From NCBI GenBank assembly GCA_046351325.1, contig JAXLYR010000001.1, forward strand, positions 124,001 to 188,000: a stretch of 64,000 nucleotides of DNA. The letters run 5' to 3'. Positions 39,813 to 49,217 of the stretch are shown in pieces. The notes below the pieces were generated by a model. The model had not been told where the DNA came from and ran no database searches. It worked only from the letters and a program-made list of their open reading frames with translations. Both the position numbers and the translations under genes were made by a program. This stretch comes from Xiheicaenibacterium sp046351325. Its GTDB lineage: Bacteria; Myxococcota_A; Polyangia; Polyangiales; Polyangiaceae. Each line of letters starts with the position of its first letter. Within the stretch, counting starts at the first letter, position 1.

Positions 39813-41813
39813 GTGAGCAAGACTCAGGTCGTCACCGCCGTACCCTTCGGGCCCGTGCGCGCGCTGGCGCGGCCTCTATTATTTGGCGGCCGGCTCCACG
39901 TCGTAGCGATCGCGAAGACGCGGCTCACGCTCGTCCCGGAGGGTGCAGCGCGCGCCTTCGAACCGCCCACGCTCGAGCTCACGGACGTCGTCGATCGGCG
40001 CACGGGGGTGTGCAGCGCGCCGAGCGACGCGGCACCGTACAAGGTCAGCGCGGACGTGACCTTCACCGGCTTCGTCCACTCCTTCTCGAAGCGACCGATC
40101 GCGCGCACCACAGCGCGCCTCGCGATCGTGCAGCCCGAGCGGCGCGGCGGGCCCATCGACGGTGGGCTCACGCTGATCGACAAAACCCTCGAGATCGTCG
40201 GCCCCCGACACGCGACGTCGAGCTGGCCCAACGCGCAGCCGACGACGTTCACGAAGCTCGCGGTCTCGTACGATCACGCCTTCGGCGGGCCCAACTACGA
40301 GCTCAACCCCGTCGGCACCGGCAAAGACGCCGACCCGCGCGGGCGCATCCACCTGCCGTGCATCTCGTATCCCGCTGACGCTGTGCAAGTATTCGAGCCG
40401 GCGGGCTTCGGGCCGATCCCCGCGACGTGGCCCGCGAGGACGGCGCTCCTGCCGCCCGACGGCGCCGCGGTGCTCGCGCGCGACATCCCCGATCTGCACA
40501 CGGGCTTCGACTTCAACTTCTTCCAGGCCGCTCCGCCCGACCAGCGCATCGCGTACCTGCGCGGCGACGAGTGGATCTACCTCGAGCGGCTGAACCCCGT
40601 GCTCGAGCATTTCGCCTCGCGTTTGCCGAACCTCGAGCCTCGCGCGACCGTGCGGCTCGCGGACGGCACCGAGGAGTCCTTCGAGCTGAACATCGACGGG
40701 CTCCACATCGACGGTGAGGCCGCGACGTGCGACGTGACGGCGCGCGGGACGTTCGCGCTCGCGCCGGAGCTCGAGCTCTCGCGCATCTCGATCGAGGTGG
40801 GCTTCGACGTCGAGGGCGTTCGCAGCGCGCCCTCCCGCGCGAAGGATCGCCCACAAAACGCAGCCATGGTGACCGTCCCGCTCGAACCGGCTGCTCCGCG
40901 ACGCGCCGGCACGATGGTCATCGAGATGAGCGCGCCCAAGCCAGGCACGATGATCCTCGAGCCCGAACCGCCGCGTCGCGAACAGCCGCGGCGCGCCGGC
41001 ACGATGCTGATCGAGCAGGGCAAGCCCGCCCCCGTGAAGCCGCAGCAGCGCCGCCTGCCGACCGTAATCATGGAGGACGAGGAGTCCGTCGACGACCGTC
41101 CCACGATCGTCGCCCGCAAGCCCGTCGCAGGCGCGGGCGCGCCTCGCGCGACGATGCTCATCGAGCCGTCTTCGCTCGAGCAGACAGGCACTGTCGACAC
41201 GCCGCCGCCGTCGACGCGCGCTCCGTTTCGCCTCGCGCCGCCGCGCGCGGACTCGAGCAAGCTCGGCGCAGACATTCCCGGCGCGCCGTGGGCCCGCGAC
41301 GCAGCGCCGTTCCGCATCCCGAAGCCCGTGCTCGATCCGACGATGAGCACGCTGCCTCTCGACTCCGACACGTTCGACGAGACGACGACCGCGGACGACG
41401 ACGACGCGCCGCCGGTCGGCGTTCGAAGCACGGCGCAGCCCGTCCTGCCTCAGCCTGCGCTGCGCGGTCGCGCGATCGTCGACGAGCCCTCGGTCGACGA
41501 GGACGCGCTCGCCGAGCGCAGGCGCGCCGAGAAGCGACTCGAGCACATCGAACAGGCCCGCATCGAACGCGAGCGCGAGGAGCTCGAGCGTCAGGAGCGC
41601 GATCGGCTCGCCCGCGAAGAGGCCGAGGCTCGCGCCGCGGAGCTCAAAGAATCGGGTAAACAGGGCGCGAACGTCTGGCGTCGAACGATGGCGGAGCAGC
41701 CGATCGCTCCCGAGCCTGCCCCCTCCCCCAAGGCCAAGCCTGGCGTTCCGCGTGTCGGCGCGGCCCCGGCTGCGCTCAAGAAATCCATCTATGACCGGTT
41801 CCGAAAAGGCTGA
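39813..41813 (+). CDS. DUF2169 domain protein with helical low-complexity C-terminus
   Basis: The 666-residue protein has a DUF2169 domain in its first ~330 residues (FGGRLHVVAIAKTRL, VSYDHAFGGPNYELNP, DFNFFQAAPPDQR). The rest is Pro/Ala/Glu-rich with repeated RRAGTM.IE units (about 370-440), then a charged coiled coil at about 565-620 (ERRRAEKRLEHIEQ and EREELERQERDRL). DUF2169 proteins accompany type VI secretion effectors as adaptors, but the T6SS genes here are 8-15 kb away. GTG 39813 follows GCGAGGTGAA. An ATG 14 codons upstream is possible. Confidence 0.8.
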   Translation: MSKTQVVTAVPFGPVRALARPLLFGGRLHVVAIAKTRLTLVPEGAARAFEPPTLELTDVVDRRTGVCSAPSDAAPYKVSADVTFTGFVHSFSKRPIARTTARLAIVQPERRGGPIDGGLTLIDKTLEIVGPRHATSSWPNAQPTTFTKLAVSYDHAFGGPNYELNPVGTGKDADPRGRIHLPCISYPADAVQVFEPAGFGPIPATWPARTALLPPDGAAVLARDIPDLHTGFDFNFFQAAPPDQRIAYLRGDEWIYLERLNPVLEHFASRLPNLEPRATVRLADGTEESFELNIDGLHIDGEAATCDVTARGTFALAPELELSRISIEVGFDVEGVRSAPSRAKDRPQNAAMVTVPLEPAAPRRAGTMVIEMSAPKPGTMILEPEPPRREQPRRAGTMLIEQGKPAPVKPQQRRLPTVIMEDEESVDDRPTIVARKPVAGAGAPRATMLIEPSSLEQTGTVDTPPPSTRAPFRLAPPRADSSKLGADIPGAPWARDAAPFRIPKPVLDPTMSTLPLDSDTFDETTTADDDDAPPVGVRSTAQPVLPQPALRGRAIVDEPSVDEDALAERRRAEKRLEHIEQARIEREREELERQERDRLAREEAEARAAELKESGKQGANVWRRTMAEQPIAPEPAPSPKAKPGVPRVGAAPAALKKSIYDRFRKG

Positions 41814-42438
41814 GCGCGTCGCGCTCAACGTCCTCGGCGGCGCATCGGCTCCCGAGAGCATCTCGAATGATCTAGCAGCCGTCGCCGAGCTCTCACCGAG
41901 CGCTCGCGCGACGCTCTGGCGCGCGCTCGGCCCCTCGCTCGACGAGCCCGTGACGCCCGCTGCAGAGCAGGCGCTCGAGGCCTTCGCGAAGGAGCACGCG
42001 CTCGAGCAACAGCTGCTCGGTCGCGCGATCCGCGCGCTGCGATTCCTCGTCCGCGAGGGCGTGCGCCGCGGTCTCGACGCAAACGCCGTCGCGGCGGACG
42101 CAGGCGCGCTCGCGGGCGCCGACGGCGCGGCCAAGGCCATCGTGCTCGCGGGCTACGAACGCGCCCGCGGTTACCTCACCGCTCGCGCGGCCGCGCGCGC
42201 CGTACGCGCTCACGACGACACGCTCGCGAGCGTCGATTGGCGGCTCGATCGCGTCGTCGCCGCCCCCGAGGCCGATCGTATCGAAGCGGACGTCGCCGTC
42301 CTCGCGCTCGAGATCGATCGCGCTGACGGCAGCCGCTCGACCGTTCGCTTCCGCGCGGATCTCGAGCGCGTCGAGGCCTTGCTCACGGCCTGCCAGGCAG
42401 TGCTCGGCGCGGCTCGTCGCGCAAGTCCTCGCAGTTGA
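41791..42438 (+). CDS. COMM-domain-like protein
   Basis: The 215-residue protein has a helical N-terminal half and a C-terminal domain (about 148-210) that reads like a COMM domain. This opens with VDWRLDRVVAA, continues with VAVLALEIDR and RSTVRFRADLERVE, and ends in ALLTACQAVLG. The Trp-Arg-x-Asp start, the beta-strand pair and the final helix match the eukaryotic COMMD pattern, as does the all-helical N-terminal part. In eukaryotes COMMD proteins act in endosomal sorting; a bacterial role is unknown. It overlaps the DUF2169 gene by 23 nt, so coupling is likely. Confidence 0.65.
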   Translation: MTGSEKAERVALNVLGGASAPESISNDLAAVAELSPSARATLWRALGPSLDEPVTPAAEQALEAFAKEHALEQQLLGRAIRALRFLVREGVRRGLDANAVAADAGALAGADGAAKAIVLAGYERARGYLTARAAARAVRAHDDTLASVDWRLDRVVAAPEADRIEADVAVLALEIDRADGSRSTVRFRADLERVEALLTACQAVLGAARRASPRS

Positions 42439-42471
42439 GCGCGCGCGCGGCGCCGTGCTAACGCTGCCGCC

Positions 42472-43821
42472 GTGACGGACGACGCGAAGAAGAAGACCGA
42501 GCCGGCAGCCAAGCAGGAGTGGCATTTCGGCGGGCCGCCCGGGGCGCTCGCGATGATGCTGCTGCTCCCCGTGCTCACGGTCTACCTGTGGATCAGCGTG
42601 CATCGCTACCACGGCGCGCTCGTCCTCCCCACCCTCGATGTCTTGCGTCAGGCGCCGGTTCCGACCGCGCGCGCGACGATCCTCGTCCTCGCGTTCCTCG
42701 CCCTGCAGATCGCGCTGCAGGTGGTCTTGCCGGGCCGCACCGCCGAGGGCCTCCCGGGGCACGACAAGCTCAAGCTCAAATACAAGCTGAATGGGTTCCT
42801 CTCGCTCTGGGTGACGCTCGCGATCCTCGGCGGCCTGCTCACCGCCAAGGTTTTCACCGCCTCGATGGTCCTCGACGAGCTCGGCCCCATGCTCGCAGTG
42901 TCGGTCGTCGGCGCGTACTTGCTCGGGCTCTTCCTCTACGCGTACGGCTTCATGTCCCCGCGTGAGGAGCGCCGCTCCGGCAACGTCGTCTACGACTACT
43001 TCATGGGCACCGCGCTCAACCCGCGTGTGGCCTCGGCGCGCGTCGCCCGCGCAGAGCTCGCGACCGGCGGCGAGGCCTCGGTGGGGACGACGACGGTCGA
43101 GGACCCGACGACCGGCTTCGATCTCAAGCTCTTCTTCGAATCCAAGATCGGCATGACCGCGTGGATCGCCGTCACGATGACGATGGCCGCGGCCGAGCTC
43201 GAGCGCACGGGCGCGATCAGCACCTCGATGGCGCTCGTGGCTGGCTTTCACCTGCTCTACGTCGCCGACTTCTACTTCTTCGAGGACGCGATGCTCTCCA
43301 CGTGGGACATCAACTACGAGAACTTCGGCTACATGCTGGGGTTCGGCTTCGTGGTTTGGATGCCTTTCACGTTCTCGCTCCAAGCCCAATATCTGGTTTA
43401 TCACCAGCCCCGACTGCCGGTTTGGGCGGCCCTCCTGATTACGGCGCTCAACCTGACTGGGTATTACATATTCCGCAGTTCGAACCTGCAGAAGCACCGC
43501 TTCAAGACCCAGCCGGCCTCGCGCATCTGGGGTAAAGAGCCTGCGTTCATCCCGACGAAGCGCGGCACCAAGCTGCTCGTCAGCGGCTGGTGGGGCCTCG
43601 CGCGGCACGCGAATTACCTCGGTGATCTGACGATGGCGCTCGCGTGGTGTCTGCCTTGCGGCTTCTCCCACGTCACGCCGTATTTCTATTTCATCTACTT
43701 CGCACCCTTGCTCATCGATCGCGAGCGCCGCGACCACCACGTCTGCGCCAAGAAGTACGGCGACGACTGGGAGGTCTATTGCAAGCGCGTCCCTTATCGG
43801 ATCTTCCCCGGCGTCTATTAG
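42472..43821 (+). CDS. ERG24/DHCR-type sterol reductase (delta-14-reductase-like)
   Basis: The 449-residue membrane protein has about nine TM segments and the family C-terminus: LLVSGWWGLARHANYLGD, then WCLPCGF, YFYFIYFAPLLIDRERRD, and KKYGDDWEVYCKRVPYRIFP. These motifs bind NADPH and sterol in Delta14- and Delta7-sterol reductases (ERG24/ERG4, LBR, TM7SF2, DHCR7). Sterol synthesis is known in some myxobacteria. The step it catalyses here is not proven. No other sterol gene lies in the window. GTG 42472 lies 33 nt after the COMM-like gene. Confidence 0.92.
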   Translation: MTDDAKKKTEPAAKQEWHFGGPPGALAMMLLLPVLTVYLWISVHRYHGALVLPTLDVLRQAPVPTARATILVLAFLALQIALQVVLPGRTAEGLPGHDKLKLKYKLNGFLSLWVTLAILGGLLTAKVFTASMVLDELGPMLAVSVVGAYLLGLFLYAYGFMSPREERRSGNVVYDYFMGTALNPRVASARVARAELATGGEASVGTTTVEDPTTGFDLKLFFESKIGMTAWIAVTMTMAAAELERTGAISTSMALVAGFHLLYVADFYFFEDAMLSTWDINYENFGYMLGFGFVVWMPFTFSLQAQYLVYHQPRLPVWAALLITALNLTGYYIFRSSNLQKHRFKTQPASRIWGKEPAFIPTKRGTKLLVSGWWGLARHANYLGDLTMALAWCLPCGFSHVTPYFYFIYFAPLLIDRERRDHHVCAKKYGDDWEVYCKRVPYRIFPGVY

Positions 43822-43839
43822 CGCCGTTGGCCGAGCCCC

Positions 43840-43900
43840 GATTGGCCATTATGAGGTGGGGATTTTTTGACCTCTCGGCCGCTGTGCTTGTCGGGGCTGA
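43840..43900. repeat. Left copy of ~55-bp direct repeat
   Basis: A 55-bp sequence (43840-43894) recurs at 48297-48351 with one mismatch, and similarity continues to CTGA about 6 bp further. It brackets the MYXO-CTERM gene. It contains ATGAGGTGGGG and a GAGGT/ACCTC hairpin over a T tract, so it may also form a structured RNA or weak terminator. Confidence 0.9.
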
Positions 43901-43994
43901 ACGGCCTATCCAGCTCGACGCAATTCCCACCAAACTCGATCCGATCGAGCCGGATTGGACCGTCTCGAGTGAGCGCCTCGTGACGGTGGAGTAA
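43851..43994 (+). CDS. Possible 47-residue small protein within the left repeat
   Basis: ATG 43851 opens a frame encoding MRWGFFDLSAAVLVG and then an acidic tail (DPIEPDWTVSSERL), ending at 43994. The right copy of the repeat encodes the same first 15 residues and then stops. No ribosome-binding site is clear. It may be a real small protein, or a remnant of a gene split by the cassette. Confidence 0.3.
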   Translation: MRWGFFDLSAAVLVGAERPIQLDAIPTKLDPIEPDWTVSSERLVTVE

Positions 43995-44177
43995 GCTTCA
44001 CAAACTCGCGAGCACCCTCCGCGGCTCGAGCTTTGCTCGAACGCGCACCGAGCCGACTAACAAGAAAGACGGCGCTTCTTTGAGTGCGGAGGAGGACGCT
44101 GAGCAACCGGTCCATGGGGGGCCGCGCGTCGTGCCGCGTACACTTGGCAACGTTGGCGACTAAGGTACTCTCGGTGG

Positions 44178-47100
44178 ATGTCCAGGCGCCTGCCCACCCG
44201 CGCATCCCAGCGATCCGCCGTCTCTCGGATGATGGTCACTTTCGGCTGTCTTCAGCTGTGGCTTTACGCGGCTGTAACGATGGCAGTCTCGGCCTGTTCT
44301 GAACAAACCGACCGGTCGGGTGAGGTCGACGTTGCTGACAACCTTGATACCGGTGGAAGCGCGGGCTCAGAGGCCGCGTCGAGCGCCGTGTCTCCTGACC
44401 CAGGGATCGACAGGTTGGCGGCCGAGCGTCACGCCAGCCGCGACGATTCGGCGTACAGCCCCCGCGCACGGACAGGTGGGTTCTCCCTTCACAGCCTTCC
44501 AGCAGGAGAGGTCGTCATCGACTCTCGAGGTGCCACGCTCTCCCCAAGCGCCGCGGGGGGTGCTCACGACGAGCCCATCACGATATCCGTCACCAAGCTC
44601 GGTCGAGAGGGCCACTGGGAGCTCGCGGCTCGAGAGAGCGCGCCACATCAAGAAGGACACGACGTAGAGAGGGCGATTACTCCGAGCGCGACCGAGTGGT
44701 GGGTGGCTATCCCGAGCGGCTTGGAGCACGGGATCACCCTCGAATCCCGCCCCGCCGGCAGCGGTCCCCTCCAACTGGAGATCTCCGTCGGCGCTTGTGA
44801 CGTCCGTGAATCGTCCCGCTCGGGGGTGGTCTTGCTCCGTGATGGGCGGGAGCTAGCTCGATATGGCGGCCTCGCGGCCTTCGACGCGACCGGGAAACCC
44901 CTCGCAGCGCATCTAGCGGCCAGCGGCAACACATTGACACTGGTCGTGGACGACGTCGCCGCCCAATACCCAATCGTCGTCGACCCCCTCATCGTGTCCG
45001 AGATCGGGCACCTCGAGCTCCCGGGCTACGGGTTTGGTGGGGCGCTTGGGAGCGCGATTGGTATCTCCGCGGACAAGACGCGGATCCTCCTGGGTGCTCC
45101 GAGCTATGACTTGCCTGTCGCGAGCCCCGCGGGGGGCGCAGTCGTCATGTTCTTCGACGGGGTGAGCTGGTCGCGCGAGGCGCTCTTGACCGACACGGAC
45201 CCTGGCTCGAGCCAGTTCGGCAATGGTGTCGCCCTGGCTGAGGACGGAAGCCGCGCCTTCGTCACCGACTCGAGGAACCTGTGGGTTTTTCATCGCAACG
45301 GCTCGACTTGGACGACGGAAGCGCAGCTCCCCGCTATTGTGCCCAAGGCATCTGCAGTAGCGACGAACAGCGACGGCAGAGTCGTCGCGATCGGTCTGCT
45401 GAGCAACCCTGACGGGGTGCTGGTGTTCACGCGGAGCGGCACGTCTTGGTCGAGTGGACAACTTCTGCCGGCCGTAGGCATCACTGGTTCAGACGAATTC
45501 GGCAAGTCAGTCGCGATCAGCTCGGACGGCAGTCGCATCATCGCGGGTATTCCGGGCAGTGGATTGGACAACGCTGAGATCTTCTTCTTCAATGGCTCCA
45601 CGTGGGTCTATGAGGCGACACTATCCGCACCGGGAGCAGCGACTGGCGACGAATTCGGCACCGCAGTAGCCCTCGACGCGAACGGAACTCGCGCCGTCGT
45701 CGGGGCCCAATACGACACCGTCGCCGGGCAACTCTCCGCGGGCTCGGGCTGGGTATTTATTCGGTCTGGGACCACGTGGACTCTCGAGCAGATGTTGCCT
45801 GGAATCGCGGCTGGCGAGCGGCTGGGGGCGCGCGCGGCCCTGTCCGCGGATGGTTCGCGAGCTGTCCTGACGGGCTTCGGATGGGTGGGCTCTGCCCGGG
45901 TGTTCGAGCGTACGGGGACGACTTGGGCAGAGACGGCGCACTTCGAACACCCGGGCTCGAGCACCTTCGGGGAAGGCTTGGCGCTGTCGACAGATGGTTC
46001 GTTGGCCGCGATCGCCGACGCGAGCCAGAACACGCTCGCCGGCAACGCCGGCGGCGCAGTCTCCCTCTTCACTCCAAGTGGATCTATCTGGACCGAAGAC
46101 AAGTCCGCGCTTGCGATCGATGCGGGCGCAGTGATCGGCGACAAGTTCGGCACCGGGCTGGCCCTCTCCGCCACCGGTCAGGTCGCCCTGGTTGGGGCAC
46201 CCAATGACGATACGAGCTTGGCTGCCTCGGGTGGCTCGACTCACGCTTACAACCGTATCGGAAACACCTGGGTCAAGGTGGCGGAGATCGACGCTGCCTA
46301 CCAATCCGGTACGTCGGTGGTGCTCGCCGACCCGTCAGGATACGCAGCAATAGGCGCCGACTCGGCGTCGCATGTCAAGGTTCTCGACTCGACGTTCAGC
46401 ATCGTCTACGAAGCTTACTGCGTGAGCCAGACTCCGGGGCCCCGCGTCCCGGCACTCTCTGGAGACGGCAACTACTTGATGGTTGGGGCCCGCAACACGG
46501 GGAGCGTGTGCACATTCTCTCAGTCTGGCGGCGTGTGGTCCTCGACGGGCACGATCCCAGCTCCGCCCAATACTGGTGCCTTTGGTCAGACGCTCGCAAT
46601 GGCCGATGACGGGAGCAGAGCGATCATAGGAGCCCCGAGCGTGGGGTTGGGTTTGAGCTCTGTGAACTTCTATGTCCGTGTCGGGAACACCTGGCAATCG
46701 GAGCAACAGATCCCTTGCCAGTCGACCGTGTGGAACTTCGGCTGGAGTGTAGACATGTCCGCTGGCGGCCTCGTCGCGGCCGTCGGGTCGCCGTTCGAAA
46801 CTGTCAATGGCGTGAACCTGGCCGGACGCGTGCGGCTCTTCAAGCGGACGGGGGGAGTCTGGTCCGAGGTGGCGGCGATCAATGGGATCGCGACGTCTGG
46901 AGACTATTTCGGATACAGCGTGGCCCTCTCAGCTGATGGAAAGCGCCTGCTCGTGGGGATGCCGGGCGACGACCAGCCCGGGCTGGCGAACACGGGTTCG
47001 GTGCGCGTCTACGACGAAGTCTCCGGCACTTGGACGCCAGTGGGGGTGCTCCAATCCTCGAATCCAGGGGCCGACGACAGCTTTGGGGCGTCCGTAGCCA

Positions 47101-48275
47101 TATCGGCTGACGGTCAAACGGCCCTCGTCGGGGCTCCCCAAGACGACACGGTGGACCGCGACACGGGCAGCGCAACGCTGTTTCAGCTGTCGAAGTCGCT
47201 TGGCGACGCGTGTTCGGCGCCGACCCACTGCTACTCCGGATTCTGCGTAGATGGGGTCTGTTGTGACGGCGCTTGCGCTGGCGCCTGCGAGGCTTGCAGT
47301 ACAGCCGCGGGCGCCGCAGTGAGCGGCCAGTGTGGCCCCTTGTCAGCAGCGATGGCCGCTGCGGAGACCTGCCGCGCAGCGGCCAGCGAGTGCGACGCTG
47401 CGGAGGCGTGCGCGCCCGGTACGACGACGTGCCCGCCCGACCTCGCGCGGGCCGAGGGTACCGGCTGCGGCCCCGCGGTAGTTGGGGCCTGCGACGCGCA
47501 AGATGAGTGCGTGGGCACCAGCGGTGACACAGCGTTCTGTGCGCCTATGGTGCTGCCTCAGGGCACGGAGTGCCGCTCCTCGATCAGCGCGTGCGATGCG
47601 CCCGAGTCCTGCGACGGAGCCGGCGCTGACTGTCCGCAAGACTCGGCGCTTGCCCCGGGGACACCGTGCGGCGCCTCCCCAACTGAGCCCTGCGACGCGC
47701 AGGACACTTGCACTGGGAAGGTCGGCGCGACAGCGGTTTGCCAAGCCCTCGTGGCCCCCGCTGGAACGTCGTGTCGCGCATCCGTTGGCGAGTGCGACAA
47801 GGCCGATGTTTGTAACGGGTCGAGCGCGACCTGTGCGGACGCCGCACTGCCTGTCGGGGCACCGTGCGGACAGGCCGCTAGCGGCGACTGCAATGCTCAA
47901 GACACTTGCACGGGGACAATCGGCGCTAGCGCTCAATGCGCCCCCAATCTCTCGCCCAACGGCGCCCCCTGCCCCGGTGGGTCTTGCCAACAGGGCACCT
48001 GTCAATTGAACGAGGGCGGGAACTCCAGTACGGGGGGGGCGGCCGAGGGCGGCGCCGCTGGGAGTGGCGGTCTGCTCGGAGGTGGCGGCGCAGGTGGCGA
48101 CAAGGGCGGTGGTGGAGTCGGCGGAGATGGACCGGATCCAGTCGCACCGGACGACGGCTGCACCTGCTCAACCAGAGGCGATACGCCAAACGGATGGTTT
48201 GGTGCCATCGGGGTCGCGGGCGTAGCGCTGTTGTTCGCGCGGCGACGCCGCACGAATAGTGGGAGACGACGCTGA
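44178..48275 (+). CDS. FG-GAP beta-propeller / Cys-rich protein with MYXO-CTERM tag
   Basis: The 1365-residue protein starts with a signal whose Cys40 (AVSAC) could be a lipobox. Residues about 270-1010 hold many FG-GAP-like blades of the form GDEFGTAVALDANGTRAVVG or DSFGASVAISADGQTALVG. About 1013-1275 is Cys-rich (CCDGACAGACEACS, then repeated CDAQDTC and CGA units). A Gly-rich linker follows. The end is a MYXO-CTERM tag: DDGCTCSTRGD, a hydrophobic helix WFGAIGVAGVALLF and ARRRR. The tag directs cleavage and surface anchoring by a myxosortase-type protease. Its third-position GC is lower than that of its neighbours, and it is bracketed by direct repeats. Confidence 0.93.
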   Translation: MSRRLPTRASQRSAVSRMMVTFGCLQLWLYAAVTMAVSACSEQTDRSGEVDVADNLDTGGSAGSEAASSAVSPDPGIDRLAAERHASRDDSAYSPRARTGGFSLHSLPAGEVVIDSRGATLSPSAAGGAHDEPITISVTKLGREGHWELAARESAPHQEGHDVERAITPSATEWWVAIPSGLEHGITLESRPAGSGPLQLEISVGACDVRESSRSGVVLLRDGRELARYGGLAAFDATGKPLAAHLAASGNTLTLVVDDVAAQYPIVVDPLIVSEIGHLELPGYGFGGALGSAIGISADKTRILLGAPSYDLPVASPAGGAVVMFFDGVSWSREALLTDTDPGSSQFGNGVALAEDGSRAFVTDSRNLWVFHRNGSTWTTEAQLPAIVPKASAVATNSDGRVVAIGLLSNPDGVLVFTRSGTSWSSGQLLPAVGITGSDEFGKSVAISSDGSRIIAGIPGSGLDNAEIFFFNGSTWVYEATLSAPGAATGDEFGTAVALDANGTRAVVGAQYDTVAGQLSAGSGWVFIRSGTTWTLEQMLPGIAAGERLGARAALSADGSRAVLTGFGWVGSARVFERTGTTWAETAHFEHPGSSTFGEGLALSTDGSLAAIADASQNTLAGNAGGAVSLFTPSGSIWTEDKSALAIDAGAVIGDKFGTGLALSATGQVALVGAPNDDTSLAASGGSTHAYNRIGNTWVKVAEIDAAYQSGTSVVLADPSGYAAIGADSASHVKVLDSTFSIVYEAYCVSQTPGPRVPALSGDGNYLMVGARNTGSVCTFSQSGGVWSSTGTIPAPPNTGAFGQTLAMADDGSRAIIGAPSVGLGLSSVNFYVRVGNTWQSEQQIPCQSTVWNFGWSVDMSAGGLVAAVGSPFETVNGVNLAGRVRLFKRTGGVWSEVAAINGIATSGDYFGYSVALSADGKRLLVGMPGDDQPGLANTGSVRVYDEVSGTWTPVGVLQSSNPGADDSFGASVAISADGQTALVGAPQDDTVDRDTGSATLFQLSKSLGDACSAPTHCYSGFCVDGVCCDGACAGACEACSTAAGAAVSGQCGPLSAAMAAAETCRAAASECDAAEACAPGTTTCPPDLARAEGTGCGPAVVGACDAQDECVGTSGDTAFCAPMVLPQGTECRSSISACDAPESCDGAGADCPQDSALAPGTPCGASPTEPCDAQDTCTGKVGATAVCQALVAPAGTSCRASVGECDKADVCNGSSATCADAALPVGAPCGQAASGDCNAQDTCTGTIGASAQCAPNLSPNGAPCPGGSCQQGTCQLNEGGNSSTGGAAEGGAAGSGGLLGGGGAGGDKGGGGVGGDGPDPVAPDDGCTCSTRGDTPNGWFGAIGVAGVALLFARRRRTNSGRRR

Positions 48276-48296
48276 GCTCGTTGCGCGGCGAGCTCT

Positions 48297-48355
48297 GATT
48301 GGCCCTTATGAGGTGGGGATTTTTTGACCTCTCGGCCGCTGTGCTTGTCGGCTGA
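48297..48355. repeat. Right copy of ~55-bp direct repeat
   Basis: Matches 43840-43894 at 54 of 55 positions; beyond TCGG two G residues are missing before CTGA. In this copy the frame MRWGFFDLSAAVLVG ends at once in TGA. It starts 22 bp after the MYXO-CTERM gene stop. Confidence 0.9.
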
Positions 48356-48418
48356 CCTCGTCTCGGTCCAGGTCCCAGTCGACAGGTCGTGGGGCGTGGA
48401 CCTTGCTACGTTCCCGAC

Positions 48419-49039
48419 ATGTCCATCCTCGATCTCCTCTTCCACGAGACGCCATTCGGGACCTCCGACGCTGCCGTATTGAATCAGCTCGCGCACCAGA
48501 CCCGTTTGGCGGCACGCAGACCGTGGGAGAGCGGCGTCTCCACCCCCGTGGCAAACGCCGTCTCAGACGTCGATCGCCAGCAAGCGGACGAGATCGATCG
48601 CCTCGAGAATCGCGTCGCGGCCCTCGAGATGGCGGTCAAATTCCTATGCGAGACGCTCGCCCGATCAGGCCAGATCGATCAGGCGAAACTGGCCGAGCAA
48701 ATCGCCGCCGTCGTCGCCGAGGTCGAGCATCGCCGCAGCGAGGAAGAGCCCCTCGTGACCTGCGCCAATTGCAAGGCCCGCGTCCCCGCGGGTAGCAGCT
48801 ACCGTCGCGCCACAGGCACCCTCTGCGAGACATGCCACCACGGCAATCGTCGCCCACCGCGCGAGATGGTCTCCAAAGAAACAACCGTGGGAGCCGCCTA
48901 TCGCGCCGGCTCACAGACCCAGCTGGTAGAGGCTACAGACGTTTGCGCCTCGTGCGGCGTCGAGGTCCCTCGGTCCAAAGCGCTCCTGTCGGGGCGCGGC
49001 CCGCTCTGCCCGCAGTGCCACGCAGCCCTCGAAGAATAG
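48419..49039 (+). CDS. Coiled-coil and double zinc-ribbon protein
   Basis: The 206-residue protein has a short N-terminus (MSILDLLFHETPFGTSDAAV), a helical/coiled-coil core (about 45-100: DRLENRVAALEMAVKFLCET) and two CxxC-type zinc ribbons. These are CANCK...CETC at about 120-140 and CASCG...CPQC at about 180-200. Such ribbons usually bind zinc for protein contacts. Function unknown; its place just before an immunity-like gene and the VgrG-lipase pair may tie it to type VI secretion. Confidence 0.75.
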   Translation: MSILDLLFHETPFGTSDAAVLNQLAHQTRLAARRPWESGVSTPVANAVSDVDRQQADEIDRLENRVAALEMAVKFLCETLARSGQIDQAKLAEQIAAVVAEVEHRRSEEEPLVTCANCKARVPAGSSYRRATGTLCETCHHGNRRPPREMVSKETTVGAAYRAGSQTQLVEATDVCASCGVEVPRSKALLSGRGPLCPQCHAALEE

Positions 49040-49217
49040 TCTCGCTGCTCACTGAGCACACGATGGCTGCCCACGTCAGTCGCGTTCGCAGGGTGCGTGA
49101 ACGGCTCATTCGAGGAGACATGCGACGGTGACGCCGGCGGCGTTCGTGGCTTCGAAGCACCTCACAAAGCTCCACGAGTTCGAGCCACGTGCTCGAGCCC
49201 AAGGAGATTCTCCTTGA

